A stretch of DNA of 64,000 bases from Myxococcales bacterium. Its GTDB lineage: Bacteria > Myxococcota_A > Polyangia > Fen-1088. The translations under genes were made by a program, and so were the position numbers. Position 1 is the stretch's first letter. Each line of letters opens with the position of its first letter. This document shows, piece after piece, positions 15,452 to 24,845 of this stretch. The stretch spans positions 994,057-1,058,056 of the forward strand of contig JAGTJU010000001.1 of the NCBI GenBank assembly GCA_022184915.1. The letters run 5' to 3'. Under the pieces are notes generated by a model. The model did not search any database, was not told the DNA's origin, and saw only the letters and a list, made by a program, of their open reading frames with translations.

Positions 15452-18190
15452 ATGACCCAGGAGGACACTTCAACGCCCCATGCGCTGCCCGCCGAGCGTT
15501 GCCTCGCGCTTCTCGGGAGCCGCTTCGAAGGCCTGAGCGCCACGGACGCTTACCGGCGTCTGCGCGAAGCGGGGCCGAACCAGTTGCCACGCGCGAAGCG
15601 CCCGGGGGTCATCAAGATCTTCCTCCGGCAGTTCCTCAATCCACTCATTTACATCCTGATGATCGCCGGCGTGGCGTCCATCCTCCTGGGAGACGCGCAG
15701 GACGCACTCTTCATCTTCGGGGTGCTCGTGCTCAACGGAGGCATCGGTACCGTGCAGGAGCGGAGTGCGGAGCGGAGCGCCGACGCCCTCCGCGAACTGG
15801 TCAAGGCGCGTAGCACCGTCATACGTGACGGCGAAGAGCAGGATGTCGACGCGGAGGACCTGGTCGTGGGCGACGTGGTGGTGATCGAGTCGGGCACCAA
15901 GGTGCCCGCCGATCTGCGGCTCTTGTCAGGCGACGAACTGCAGATCGACGAGTCGCTGCTGACGGGGGAGTCGCTGCCCGTCGACAAAGTCGCAGAGCAC
16001 GTCCTTTCACAGGACGCCGTGCTGGGTGACCGCATCAACATGGCTTTTGCGGGTACGTGGGTGGCGCGGGGGCGGGCACGTGGCCTGGTGGTGGCCACGG
16101 GCCTTGCGACCGCCGTGGGCGCAATCGCCGCCTCGATGCAGACGGCCGTCGCCGCCCGCCCGCCGTTGCTTCAGCGCATGGATCAGTTCACCAGGCGCAT
16201 CGCGATCGCCATAGGGGCCGTGGTGCTGCTCTTGAGCGGCGTTTCGCTGGTGCAAGGTGCGAGCCTGCAAAGCGTATTCTTTTTGGCCGTGGCCCTGGCG
16301 GTGGCGGCGATCCCCGAAGGCTTGCCCGTTGCCCTCACGGTCGCCCTGTCGATCGCCGTGCGCCGCATGAGCCGCCGTCACGTCATCGTGCGGCGGCTGG
16401 CGGCGGTGGAGACCCTGGGGTCCTGCACCTTCATCGCCTCCGACAAAACAGGCACGCTGACGGTCAACGAGTTGACCGTGCGCCAAGTGGCGCTGCCGGG
16501 TGAAGCCACGTGGCGGGTGACAGGGCAGGGGCTCGGTCCCGAGGGCGGCGTCCTTGCCCCGGAGGACGCCGACGCCGGGGTGCCCGCCTCGGCTCGCCTG
16601 CTCCGGCTGGCCAAGGCCGTGGCTTCGTGCAACGACGGCACCCTGGTCCAGCAAGAGCAGGGCAATTGGACCAGTCATGGCGACGCCGTCGACGTGGCGC
16701 TGCTCGTTTTCGCGCACAAACTGGGCGTGACCCGGGCTTCGTGCGAGGCCGAAGCGCCCCGCGTGGCCGCCTTGCCCTTCGAGGCGGCACGCCAGTGCGC
16801 CGCCACGATGCACGACGCGGGGGGGAAGAGGGTGCTGATGGTGAAGGGCGCCGGCGAGAAGGTTCTGGCCATGTGCGACCGCATGGCCACCTCCGCAGGA
16901 GATGTTCCGATCGATCGTGCAGCTCTTCAAGCGGAGGCCGAGCGCATCGCAACCAGCGGGCACAGGGTCTTGGCGGTCGCCACCTTGGTTCAGCCGGCTT
17001 CGGGGGCGCAAGGGGCGGGTCTGCCCGCCCTCGTGCCCGAGATGCTGCACGGTCTTTCGTTCTTGGGCTTCGTGGGCCAGATCGATCCGCTGCGTCCGGA
17101 GGCGGCTGCTGCCGTGAGCGCCTGTCGTCGTGCGGGCATCGAGGTCGCCATGGTGACGGGTGATCATGCCCTGACCGCGAAGGCCATCGCCGTCGAGCTT
17201 GGCATCGTCGCGTCCGACGCCCCCGTGGTGACGGGCCCGGCGTTGAGGGAGGCCGCCGCACGCGGCGCGGAGGCCTTCGCGGCGCTGATCCGGGGGGCCC
17301 GGGTGTTTGCCCGGGTGGAGCCTCGGCAGAAGCTCGAGATCGTCCGTGCGCTCATCGCGCAAGGGCACTTCGTGGCCGTGACCGGCGACGGGGCGAACGA
17401 TGCCCCCGCCCTCAAGAGCGCGCACATCGGGGTGGCGATGGGCAAGCGTGGCACCGACGTGGCCCGCGAAGCCGCCGCGCTCGTGTTGACCGATGACAAC
17501 TTCGCGTCCATCGTCGCCGGGGTCGAGGAGGGGCGGATCGCCTACGCGAACGTGCGCAAGGTGGTGTTCCTGCTTCTCAGCACGGCCACCGCGAACCTCG
17601 TTCTCTTCTGCTTGGCGGTGGCTGCCGGGTTGCCCTTGCCCCTTTTGCCGGTGCAGCTGCTTTGGCTCAACCTGGTGACGAATGGCATTCAGGACGTGGG
17701 CTTGGCCTTCGAGCAGAGCGAGGGCGGGGAGCTGTTGCGGCCTCCCCGCGCGCCTCAGGAGCCCGTCATCGACCGCCTCATGATCGAGCGGACCGTGCTT
17801 TCGTGTCTGGTGATCGGCGGTGTTTCCTTCGGCCTTTACGTCTGGCTCCTGGCGCGGGGCGTGCCGCTCGCGGAGGTGCGAAACGTGCTTCTGCTTCTCA
17901 TCGTGCTGTTCTCGAACATCCAGGCGGGAAACAGCCGCTCGGAAACCCGCTCGCTCTTGCGCCACAGCCCCCTCAAAAACCCCGTGCTCTTTGTGGGTAC
18001 GATGGTCGCTCAGCTCGTGCACGTCGGAGCCATGTACACCCCGGGGCTGCGCGAGGTTCTCGCGATCGCGCCGGTCTCGTTCCGCACCTGGCTGACCCTC
18101 GTGGGCTTGGCGCTGTCCCTTTTCGTCGCGATGGAGGCACACAAGGCCTGGCTGACCCGCCGCGGTGCTCACAGCGCTCTTGCAACATGA
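15452..18190 (+). CDS. Cation-transporting P-type ATPase (type II, PEGLP subgroup)
   Basis: 912 residues from the ATG at 15452, which gives the normal P-type N-terminus (LSATDAYRRLREAGPNQLP). Landmarks in order: actuator TGES (171-174), PEGLP in membrane helix 4, phosphorylation motif DKTGTLT (Asp331), KGA in the nucleotide domain, TGDHALTAKAIA, hinge GDGANDAPAL (645-654), and about six C-terminal membrane helices. PEGLP and the overall layout place it with Ca2+/Mn2+-type or related type II pumps. In helix 6 the motif is NLVTNGIQD, so the Asp of the Ca2+-ATPase motif NLVTDG is Asn, and ion specificity should not be assumed. The same frame is open upstream only because of the frameshift in the preceding gene. 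Confidence 0.93.
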   Translation: MTQEDTSTPHALPAERCLALLGSRFEGLSATDAYRRLREAGPNQLPRAKRPGVIKIFLRQFLNPLIYILMIAGVASILLGDAQDALFIFGVLVLNGGIGTVQERSAERSADALRELVKARSTVIRDGEEQDVDAEDLVVGDVVVIESGTKVPADLRLLSGDELQIDESLLTGESLPVDKVAEHVLSQDAVLGDRINMAFAGTWVARGRARGLVVATGLATAVGAIAASMQTAVAARPPLLQRMDQFTRRIAIAIGAVVLLLSGVSLVQGASLQSVFFLAVALAVAAIPEGLPVALTVALSIAVRRMSRRHVIVRRLAAVETLGSCTFIASDKTGTLTVNELTVRQVALPGEATWRVTGQGLGPEGGVLAPEDADAGVPASARLLRLAKAVASCNDGTLVQQEQGNWTSHGDAVDVALLVFAHKLGVTRASCEAEAPRVAALPFEAARQCAATMHDAGGKRVLMVKGAGEKVLAMCDRMATSAGDVPIDRAALQAEAERIATSGHRVLAVATLVQPASGAQGAGLPALVPEMLHGLSFLGFVGQIDPLRPEAAAAVSACRRAGIEVAMVTGDHALTAKAIAVELGIVASDAPVVTGPALREAAARGAEAFAALIRGARVFARVEPRQKLEIVRALIAQGHFVAVTGDGANDAPALKSAHIGVAMGKRGTDVAREAAALVLTDDNFASIVAGVEEGRIAYANVRKVVFLLLSTATANLVLFCLAVAAGLPLPLLPVQLLWLNLVTNGIQDVGLAFEQSEGGELLRPPRAPQEPVIDRLMIERTVLSCLVIGGVSFGLYVWLLARGVPLAEVRNVLLLLIVLFSNIQAGNSRSETRSLLRHSPLKNPVLFVGTMVAQLVHVGAMYTPGLREVLAIAPVSFRTWLTLVGLALSLFVAMEAHKAWLTRRGAHSALAT

Positions 18191-18253
18191 ACGGAGAATC
18201 CTCAAGTGAGGGGTGTCAACTCAAGAAGGCAGTAAATCGACGTCTCCTCCGTC

Positions 18254-20776
18254 ATGACGGCGATGCGAAGACGAAGTTTTGCTCGAATTCCCTCTTGGCT
18301 CGTGCTCTCGAGCTTAGCGCTGGCCCTTTCCGTCGCGTGTAGCGGCGCGGAGAGCGACAGCGATGGCTCGGGCGAGGACGAGGAGGCGCCCGCAGGGGGC
18401 GCAGGCGGTGAGCGAGGAGGTTCAGCGGGCACCTTCCCGGGTGTGGGCGGCGCGGGCGGCCGTGCCGGCGACGAAGCAGGGGGCGCGGGTGGAAGCCCCG
18501 GGGGCACAGGCGGCACCTTGGGCGGCGGTGGGGGCGAAGGGGGCGCTGCGGGGGAAGGCGTGGGTGGCACGGGAGGACTCGATAGCCCGGGAACGGGCGG
18601 TGCCGGCCCTGGGGGCATGGGCGGCGGGGCGGGCATGGGCGGGGACACCATCGTGGACCCACCGAGCAGCTTCACGGATCCTGACGGGATTTTGTTCGCC
18701 ACCGATTTTTCAGGAACGGTGCCTGCAGAGCAGCTGCCCTGGCATCGGGTTTGGCTCCAGCACCCGGAGATCGTGCTCGAGGGCTTTGCGCTTGCCGATG
18801 GGGTGAACGCCTCACCGGGACAGAATGACCGCTTCGCGTTCACTGCAAAAGCAGCGGCCAGCGAAGCGTCGGCGGCCGAAGCGGTGACGGCCGCCCGCTA
18901 CGCGACCGTCCGGTTCAGCGTGAGCCCCGCGTTTCGTGTGAACCTGAACGGGGGAAAAATCGAGTTCTGGCTCGGCCGGCAAGCCTCGCAAACGGCGGGA
19001 CCGCTGGCTGTCTTCACCAGCGTGGGCGGCTTCGCGCCCGCCTCGGCCGTCAGCGTGACCGAACCCGTCCCCGGCGCCGGTGACGGCCTCGTCAAGTACA
19101 CGGTGGCCCTTCCTGCTTCGGGCTACGAGGGGCTGTTGGGCCCGGTCGAGATCCGGATTTACCCGTTGGGCCAGGCCGGGCAGACACCCTCCGTGTCTCT
19201 CGCCGGCTTCGTGCTGCGAGGCCAAGTCGCTGCGGCGCCCGGACCAGGGCCCGCCAGGCGCAGCGACGTGGGAACAAACCTCGGTCACATCCGCGAATTC
19301 GAAAAAGACTCACCCTTTTTGGATAAATTCAAGCAGGCGCGTCCCTGGATCACCCGACCCGTGGGCGCCATGGACGGCTTCGATCGCCGTTTTTCCGAGC
19401 AGATCCCCCACGATGCTCATGGCTGGCCCACGCAAGTGCCCTTCACTCCGCCGGGCGAGCCTCCCCAGATCGTTCACACGCTGATCTCCACGCCTCGCAA
19501 TGGCCCTCACGCCCTCCTGTTCGAGGGCAAGGGAAAGATCGTGGTCAAGGGGCCGGGGGTGCTGGCCACCGTCGACGCCCAGGGGGGCTCCGGCCGCTTC
19601 GACGTGATCGTGAACAAGCGGGACAACGGCTACAAGGATTCAGCCATCTTCTACGTCGAGATACACGCGACGGATCCCGCTGACCACCTCCGCAACTTCA
19701 AGTTCCTGCACACGCGGCACCTTGCCATCTACGAAAGGGATGTGTTTGAGCCCACGTTCGTCTCCCGGTTGGCCGGCATCAACCCCCTCAGATTCATGGA
19801 CTGGGGCGCCATCAACGGGCAGACGATCAGCTCGTGGGCCCAGCGTCCCACGCCGCAGACCTACTCGCAGGCCACCGAAGAGGGTGTGGCGCTCGAGCAC
19901 ATGATCGCGCTTGCCAACGCGACAAAGGCCGATGCCTGGGTCAACGTACCGCATCTTGCGAACGATGCCTTCGTGCGGGAGATGGCCAAGATGCTGCAGG
20001 AAAAGTTGCACACCGCTGCGAAGATCTACGTCGAGTACTCGAACGAAACGTGGAACACCGAGTTCGAGCAAGGCAAGTACGTGCGCGCGCAGGGCAAGAC
20101 GCGTTACCCCTCGCTCTCGGAGTACCAGGCGCACCACAAGTTTGCCACGTACAAGCAGGTACGAGTTTGGGAGCTCTTCAAGGAGGTCTTCGGCAATGCC
20201 TTCGAGGCGCGCGTTCGTCGCCCGCTCGGGGGACAAGCCGCTGGGCGCGCTCTCAACGAGCTGCGCCTCGACTTCGCAGACGATGCCGACATCAATCCCC
20301 AGGGGATCAAGGTGCAGGGCCTGGCTTTGGCTCCCTACTTCGGCAAGTTCTATCGAAACGCCGACGTGGCGGGCGGCGTTCCTTCGACCGCGAAGATCCT
20401 GCAGGACGCGCGTGACGATTTGAACCAGAAGCGCAATGGGCAATGGTCAGACGCCAAGCAACTCGCGGCGCGGTTCGGCGTGAGCTTGTGGGCCGTCGAA
20501 GCGGGGCAGACCATCCGGGCGATCGAGCCGGGGTCGCGCGAGAGTCAGGTCTTCGTGGACAACGCCTTCGCGGCGAACCGCTCACCACAGATGTACACCC
20601 TGTACGTTGACTACCTTGCAGCCTTGAAGAACGCAGGGTTCAACCTGACGATGCAGTTCGTATTCTGTGGGGGCTGGTCGAAGTGGGGCACGTGGGGAGG
20701 GCTCGAGTACCTGGATCAGCCCCTTCCCGAGGCCCCCAAACACCGCGCGCTGTACGAGACCATCTTCGGCAACTGA
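18254..20776 (+). CDS. Large secreted lipoprotein with Gly-rich linker, CBM-like and glycosidase-like regions
   Basis: 840 residues. The N-terminus has a lipoprotein signal with lipobox SVAC, followed by about 110 residues of Gly-rich linker. Residues ~140-325 look like a beta-sandwich: ILFATDFSG start, repeated VRFSVSP/RVNLNGGKIEFWLG strands. Residues ~340-840 form a large domain with LGHIREFEKDSPFLD, RFMDWGAINGQTISSWAQRP, ADAWVNVPHLANDAFVREMA, KIYVEYSNETWN, VSLWAVEAGQ and MQFVFCGGWSKWGTWGGLEYL. The combination of VEYSNETWN and the WGxxEYL ending occurs in extracellular proteins often annotated as cellulose-binding or glycoside-hydrolase-like; Glu in VEYSNE and in AVEAGQ are candidate catalytic acids. 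A role in polysaccharide binding or cleavage is inferred, not shown. It is convergent with the HAD gene, 16 bp apart. Confidence 0.85.
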   Translation: MTAMRRRSFARIPSWLVLSSLALALSVACSGAESDSDGSGEDEEAPAGGAGGERGGSAGTFPGVGGAGGRAGDEAGGAGGSPGGTGGTLGGGGGEGGAAGEGVGGTGGLDSPGTGGAGPGGMGGGAGMGGDTIVDPPSSFTDPDGILFATDFSGTVPAEQLPWHRVWLQHPEIVLEGFALADGVNASPGQNDRFAFTAKAAASEASAAEAVTAARYATVRFSVSPAFRVNLNGGKIEFWLGRQASQTAGPLAVFTSVGGFAPASAVSVTEPVPGAGDGLVKYTVALPASGYEGLLGPVEIRIYPLGQAGQTPSVSLAGFVLRGQVAAAPGPGPARRSDVGTNLGHIREFEKDSPFLDKFKQARPWITRPVGAMDGFDRRFSEQIPHDAHGWPTQVPFTPPGEPPQIVHTLISTPRNGPHALLFEGKGKIVVKGPGVLATVDAQGGSGRFDVIVNKRDNGYKDSAIFYVEIHATDPADHLRNFKFLHTRHLAIYERDVFEPTFVSRLAGINPLRFMDWGAINGQTISSWAQRPTPQTYSQATEEGVALEHMIALANATKADAWVNVPHLANDAFVREMAKMLQEKLHTAAKIYVEYSNETWNTEFEQGKYVRAQGKTRYPSLSEYQAHHKFATYKQVRVWELFKEVFGNAFEARVRRPLGGQAAGRALNELRLDFADDADINPQGIKVQGLALAPYFGKFYRNADVAGGVPSTAKILQDARDDLNQKRNGQWSDAKQLAARFGVSLWAVEAGQTIRAIEPGSRESQVFVDNAFAANRSPQMYTLYVDYLAALKNAGFNLTMQFVFCGGWSKWGTWGGLEYLDQPLPEAPKHRALYETIFGN

Positions 20777-20792
20777 GACAAAAAGTAAGGCG

Positions 20793-22844
20793 TCAGGAGG
20801 AGGGGCGTCGCAGGGAGCGGACCCCTGCCCGTACGAGGCTTCTCAGGGGACGCGGCACGGCGCGCCCCAGGCGCAGGGCCACGCGCACGTGGGTGGCGCT
20901 GCGCCGCTCGGAGCCGGCGGGCCAGACGCGCGCATGGGTCTGCTGAGAGAGGGCCTCGCGGGTGCTGAGGGGCCACGCCAACTCTGTCTCTTCGGGGCCT
21001 GCGTCCAGCTCCCAGGGAAAGCAGCCCCAGGCTGCGGCTTCGTCGCGATGAGGGTTGTTCCAAAAGCGGGTCAGGGTATCGCCAAACGCCTCCCGGGCAT
21101 CTTCGAGCAAAGCCTCCAGCAGCACGGGTGTTTCGCAGGCCAAAACATCAGCGAACACGCAGAACGTTTTTTGGACCAGGGGCAGTCCCCACGCCGCCAC
21201 CCGCGCGGTTCGTCCCCCCTCGAAGCGGGGCACGATGCCTTCGTGGGTGTGCTCGTACCCCGATACGGTGCCATGGTCCGCGGAGCAGAACATTTCGAGC
21301 ATTTCCCACATGCCCTTGACGCGGGCGTGGCCTACGCCGTTCGTAATGTCACGGATATACACGTGCAGATCAGGAAAGCCCTGAAGTGGCAGCTGTGGAT
21401 CGCCGTCACGGTACACGGCAAAGCCGGTCACCGGTGCCAGACCACGGGTGGTGCGAAGCAAAGACAGCGTGCGCATCTGACTGCCGAGCCCTCCCGAGTC
21501 GACCAGCCCGCACGTGACATCGTCGAACACGCCTGCTTGCTGCAGGTAGCCCTCGGCCAAAACGCGCACAGCGGCGCTGCGTTGCTGGATGACAGAGCGG
21601 CAAGGCTCTCCGGCAAGCTGATCCAAGAGCAGCCTGCGGCTTGTCTCGTCGAGGGGCCGATGCCAGGTCTCGGGGCTCAGTTTTAATTGAGGGAGTAGGG
21701 GCACGATGTCGTCGAGCGACAGGGAGAGCCGGGTCAGGATCCTGCCTATGTCCTGTTCGTGAGCGTGGGTGAGCGCCCACTGCAAGTCGTCGCGTGTGAA
21801 TTTGTCGAGGAGGGCCAGGTTCAGCGCGCGGCGGCTCACGTACAAGTATCGGTTGTCGATGTCGAAGCCCAGGCGCTGACACAGCCGCTCGGCGAGGCGG
21901 TGCATGATCTGACCTTCACGCGACAGGTAGTAAAGTCGCGTGATCCCCTCTTCTCGGGCGCGTTGCAGGGTCCACAACAGGAAGCCAACGAGCAACGGAG
22001 CCCCCACGCCTGCTGCGACGTCGACGAGCGCGCGTTCGTGCGGGGTGTTGGTCGGTTGGGCAAGTCGTGCCAGGCGCGAAGCCCCGGCCAGTAAGCTGCT
22101 GCCTGCCGTGCTTCCCCAGCGGTGTGCCTCCAAGGCTTCCTCGTAGCGGTTCGGGTTGGCCTTCGGAAAGTGAACCGCATGGAGGCCCACCCGTCTTGCC
22201 TCGAGGTAATCGTCCGTCCAGTTGTTTCCCACGTGGACGGCCTCCTGGGGCGCCGTGCGCTCTTGTTCGAGAACGTCTCGAAACAAGGCACCGTCACGTG
22301 CCTTCATGCACCCACGAGCCGAGGAGACGTAGAGCCTATCCTTGGGCGACCAGAGCCCCAACGCCTCGAGTTGCTCTTTGAGGAAGGTCTCTGGCAAGTA
22401 CATGTCAGAGACGAATGCGATGCGGAGGCGCTCTGCCCTTCGCGCCGCAAGCCACGTGGCGGCCCCGAAGACGGGGCGAATCAGCTGGGCCTCCATGCGC
22501 AGCTCTCGCTCCATGAGAACGGCTCTCCTGGGCTCGAGTCGGGGATGGGCGTGTGTGAGCTCTCGGTAGATCCGCTCGAGGGTGATGTCCGAAGGCGGGG
22601 GCGCATGCGCGCGGGCGCGTTTTTCTGCCATCGCGCGGGCCCTGGCGAAGAGCTCGGGGGACTTCGAGATGAGCCCCTCGGATGCCAACTGCTGTCCCAA
22701 GAGCAAGTAGACCGAAGAGGGCTCGGCCACGGCACGCGTGATCACGGTATCGAACAGATCCACGCACAAGAGCTTCACGCCCCGCAAACGCCCCAGGACC
22801 TTCGTGACCTGGTCGAAAGCCGACGCCGCGGAGGGACTTTCCAT
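20793..22844 (-). CDS. COG5610-like HAD-superfamily protein with large C-terminal domain
   Basis: 683 residues from the ATG at 22844; earlier in-frame ATGs up to 23078 would overlap the divergent oxidoreductase gene and add low-quality sequence. The N-terminal HAD domain has VDLFDTVITR (nucleophile motif), FVSDMYLPETFLKEQL (motif II region), and VHVGNNWTDDYLEARRVGL (motif IV). The C-terminal half contains LYYLSREGQIMHRLAERL and LVDSGGLGSQMRTL, found in proteins annotated as predicted HAD hydrolases near surface-polysaccharide gene clusters. No glycosyltransferases accompany it here. The substrate is unknown; a surface-glycan role is only an association seen for the family. Confidence 0.85.
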   Translation of the reverse strand: MESPSAASAFDQVTKVLGRLRGVKLLCVDLFDTVITRAVAEPSSVYLLLGQQLASEGLISKSPELFARARAMAEKRARAHAPPPSDITLERIYRELTHAHPRLEPRRAVLMERELRMEAQLIRPVFGAATWLAARRAERLRIAFVSDMYLPETFLKEQLEALGLWSPKDRLYVSSARGCMKARDGALFRDVLEQERTAPQEAVHVGNNWTDDYLEARRVGLHAVHFPKANPNRYEEALEAHRWGSTAGSSLLAGASRLARLAQPTNTPHERALVDVAAGVGAPLLVGFLLWTLQRAREEGITRLYYLSREGQIMHRLAERLCQRLGFDIDNRYLYVSRRALNLALLDKFTRDDLQWALTHAHEQDIGRILTRLSLSLDDIVPLLPQLKLSPETWHRPLDETSRRLLLDQLAGEPCRSVIQQRSAAVRVLAEGYLQQAGVFDDVTCGLVDSGGLGSQMRTLSLLRTTRGLAPVTGFAVYRDGDPQLPLQGFPDLHVYIRDITNGVGHARVKGMWEMLEMFCSADHGTVSGYEHTHEGIVPRFEGGRTARVAAWGLPLVQKTFCVFADVLACETPVLLEALLEDAREAFGDTLTRFWNNPHRDEAAAWGCFPWELDAGPEETELAWPLSTREALSQQTHARVWPAGSERRSATHVRVALRLGRAVPRPLRSLVRAGVRSLRRPSS

Positions 22845-23056
22845 GCCAGAAAGGATCTGGCACGAAGCAGAGCTCGTCAACGCTCCGAGCGCATTCTCGT
22901 TCGGACGGCGCGCGAAAATCTGCGGGAACTCTTGCGAAACGGGTGTGCGGGTCTGGGTGGCTGTGCGCTTCTTTCCTCGGGCTACATCCGCGGTATGGAC
23001 ACGCGGGTCAGTAGTCGGCATCCCGTGAGCCTCGCCCGCCTGGTAACCTGCGCGGC

Positions 23057-24019
23057 ATGAGGGCGGTGTACCGCACACAGTATGGGCCTCCAGAGGTGCT
23101 GCGCATCGAGGAGAGGACTCCCCCTACGCCCCGACCCGGGGAGTTGCTGGTGAAGGTTCGGGCCACCACCGTCAACCGGACCGACTGCGGATCGCTGTGG
23201 GGCAAGCCGTTCGTGTTCCGCTTCTTTACGGGTCTCCCTCGTCCGCGTCATACCGCTACGGGTACCGACTTCGCGGGAGACGTCGTCGAACTCGGAGAGG
23301 GAGTAAGCGGCTTTGCGCGCGGTGACCGGGTGTTCGGCTTCGACGACAACGTTGCAGGCACACACGCTGAGTTCGTGTGCTTTTCGACGCGCAAGGGAGT
23401 GGCGAAGATCCCTGACGGTGTGCCTTACGAACAGGCGGCGGCCAGCCTCGAGGGCGCGCACTACGCTCTGAACTTCATGCGAAAGGTGACGCTGGGTTCG
23501 GGCTGCCGGGTGCTCGTCAACGGCGCGACCGGCGCGATCGGCTCGGCCGCCGTGCAGCTGCTGAAGCTGAGGGGAGCGCATGTGACGGCGGTCTGTGCGA
23601 GCCCCCACGTTGCGCTCGTGGCATCGTTGGGCGCCGACCGGGTCATCGACCGTACCCAGGAAGACTTTACACAACAAGACGACCTCTATGACTTCGTGTT
23701 CGACGCCGTGGGGAAGAGCACGTTTGGGGCGTGCAAGCGCATCCTCGTTGCCCGTGGCGTCTACATCTCGTCCGAGTTGGGGCCCGGTGGCCAGAACCTT
23801 GCCTTCGCGTTGCTTTCGCCTTTATCGCGGGGCAAGCGCGTCGTGTTTCCTCTGCCGCTCGACATTCCAGGCAGCGTGGTTCACATGCAGTCCCTGCTGG
23901 CGCTGGGAAAGTGGAAGCCTCTCATCGATCGCGTTTATCCTCTCGAGCAGATCGCCGAAGCTTTTCGGTATGTCGCAAGTGGACAGAAGATCGGAAACGT
24001 CGTTCTCAAGATCGCGTGA
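23057..24019 (+). CDS. Zinc-independent medium-chain dehydrogenase/reductase (quinone oxidoreductase-like)
   Basis: 320 residues with a GroES-like N-terminal half (PRPGELLVKVRATTVNRTDCG, GTDFAGDVVELGEGVSGFARGDRVFGF) and a Rossmann half with the nucleotide motif VLVNGATGAIGSAAVQLLK. The C-terminal PLEQIAEAFRYVASGQKIGNVVLKI is typical. The zinc-binding Cys/His set of alcohol dehydrogenases is absent, so it belongs to the quinone-oxidoreductase-like NADPH-dependent branch. It reduces quinones or enones in characterised relatives; the physiological substrate is unknown. Its TGA overlaps the GTG of the methyltransferase gene by 4 bp, implying translational coupling. Confidence 0.9.
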   Translation: MRAVYRTQYGPPEVLRIEERTPPTPRPGELLVKVRATTVNRTDCGSLWGKPFVFRFFTGLPRPRHTATGTDFAGDVVELGEGVSGFARGDRVFGFDDNVAGTHAEFVCFSTRKGVAKIPDGVPYEQAAASLEGAHYALNFMRKVTLGSGCRVLVNGATGAIGSAAVQLLKLRGAHVTAVCASPHVALVASLGADRVIDRTQEDFTQQDDLYDFVFDAVGKSTFGACKRILVARGVYISSELGPGGQNLAFALLSPLSRGKRVVFPLPLDIPGSVVHMQSLLALGKWKPLIDRVYPLEQIAEAFRYVASGQKIGNVVLKIA

Positions 24020-24615
24020 CGGTACGCATGCGTGGCCTCGAACAGATCCCCTGGCTCTATGACTCCTGGTCATGGGTGGCCGAGCGCTTGGGCCTCGCGT
24101 CGCAGCGCAGGCGCCTGCTCGCCGGTGCCAGGGGCCGCCTGCTCGAGATCGGGTGCGGCACGGGGCGAAACCTGGGGCTGGCCCGCTCCGCCGCTTTCGT
24201 GGTGGGCATCGATCCGTCGGTCCATGTCTTGAACCGCGCCCGACGTCGCGCGCCGGGTGTGCCGCTCGTGCGCGCCAGCGCTCACGCACTTCCTTTCGCC
24301 CCGGGTGTGTTCGATGGCGTTGTCAGCTCGCTCACGTTCTGCAGCGTTCCCGAACCGGCGCTCGGACTCGCGGAAGTGGCGCGGGTGCTGGCGCCCAGCG
24401 GCGAGCTTCGGATGCTGGAACACGTACGCGCGCACAGCGTCTGGGGCGCCAGGCTCCAGGACGTGGTCGCGCCCCTGTGGACTTGGGCCACGGGCGGCTG
24501 TCATCCGAACCGTGAGACCGAATCCGCCGTCGAGCGTGCCGGGTTTCAGATCGATCCGGTCGACCGGGAGGCGCACGGCGTTTTGCGGCGCTTCACGGCG
24601 CGCCGCCGTGTTTGA
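24016..24615 (+). CDS. Class I SAM-dependent methyltransferase
   Basis: 199 residues if started at the GTG in the GTGA overlap with the oxidoreductase stop; an ATG at 24028 is an alternative giving 195 residues. SAM-binding motif I is LLEIGCGTGRNLG, followed by acidic GIDPSVHVLNRA, and post-motif ALPFAPGVFDGVVSSLTFCSVPEP. LRMLEHVRAH fits the methyltransferase type 11 (UbiE/METTL7-like) group, several of which act on quinones, lipids or small thiols. Coupling to a quinone-oxidoreductase-like gene suggests a shared small-molecule substrate, which is inference. It ends just before a convergent tRNA-Val gene. Confidence 0.88.
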   Translation: MTVRMRGLEQIPWLYDSWSWVAERLGLASQRRRLLAGARGRLLEIGCGTGRNLGLARSAAFVVGIDPSVHVLNRARRRAPGVPLVRASAHALPFAPGVFDGVVSSLTFCSVPEPALGLAEVARVLAPSGELRMLEHVRAHSVWGARLQDVVAPLWTWATGGCHPNRETESAVERAGFQIDPVDREAHGVLRRFTARRRV

Positions 24616-24642
24616 GAGGCGCGCGCGCCCTTGCCGATGTCG

Positions 24643-24714
24643 TAGGCGGGACAGGGATTGAACCTGCGACCCGGTGCTTGTAAGGCACCCGCTCTGCCGC
24701 TGAGCTACCCGCCT
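24643..24714 (-). tRNA. tRNA-Val (anticodon UAC)
   Basis: A 72-nt cloverleaf on the minus strand: acceptor AGGCGGG pairing with CCCGCCT, D-stem GCTC/GAGC, anticodon stem GGTGC/GCACC closing the loop CTTACAA (anticodon TAC, decoding GTA/GTG), and T-stem GCAGG/CCTGT around TTCAATC. The discriminator is A and CCA is not encoded, so it must be added post-transcriptionally. Confidence 0.93.
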
Positions 24715-24845
24715 TTGGAGGCTGCGTAATTTACCCGACTTCGCCCCGTCGTAAAGCCTCAAAGGCAGACACGCGTGTTTGGGCCAGCAGGCGCCAGCCC
24801 CGCCCCTGGCTTGATGCCTCTTTCGGTTGCCGTTATCGTGGCGGC

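Noticed and set aside
14414-18190. A single 1258-residue DUF1853-P-type ATPase fusion protein
   Set aside because: The joining ~120 residues are low-complexity off-frame sequence; DUF1853 continues in another frame to its own stop at 15311 and the ATPase has a natural start at 15452.
16007-18205. Long minus-strand open frame opposite the P-type ATPase
   Set aside because: His/Arg/Gly-rich composition typical of GC-rich antisense frames; the plus strand encodes all P-type ATPase motifs.
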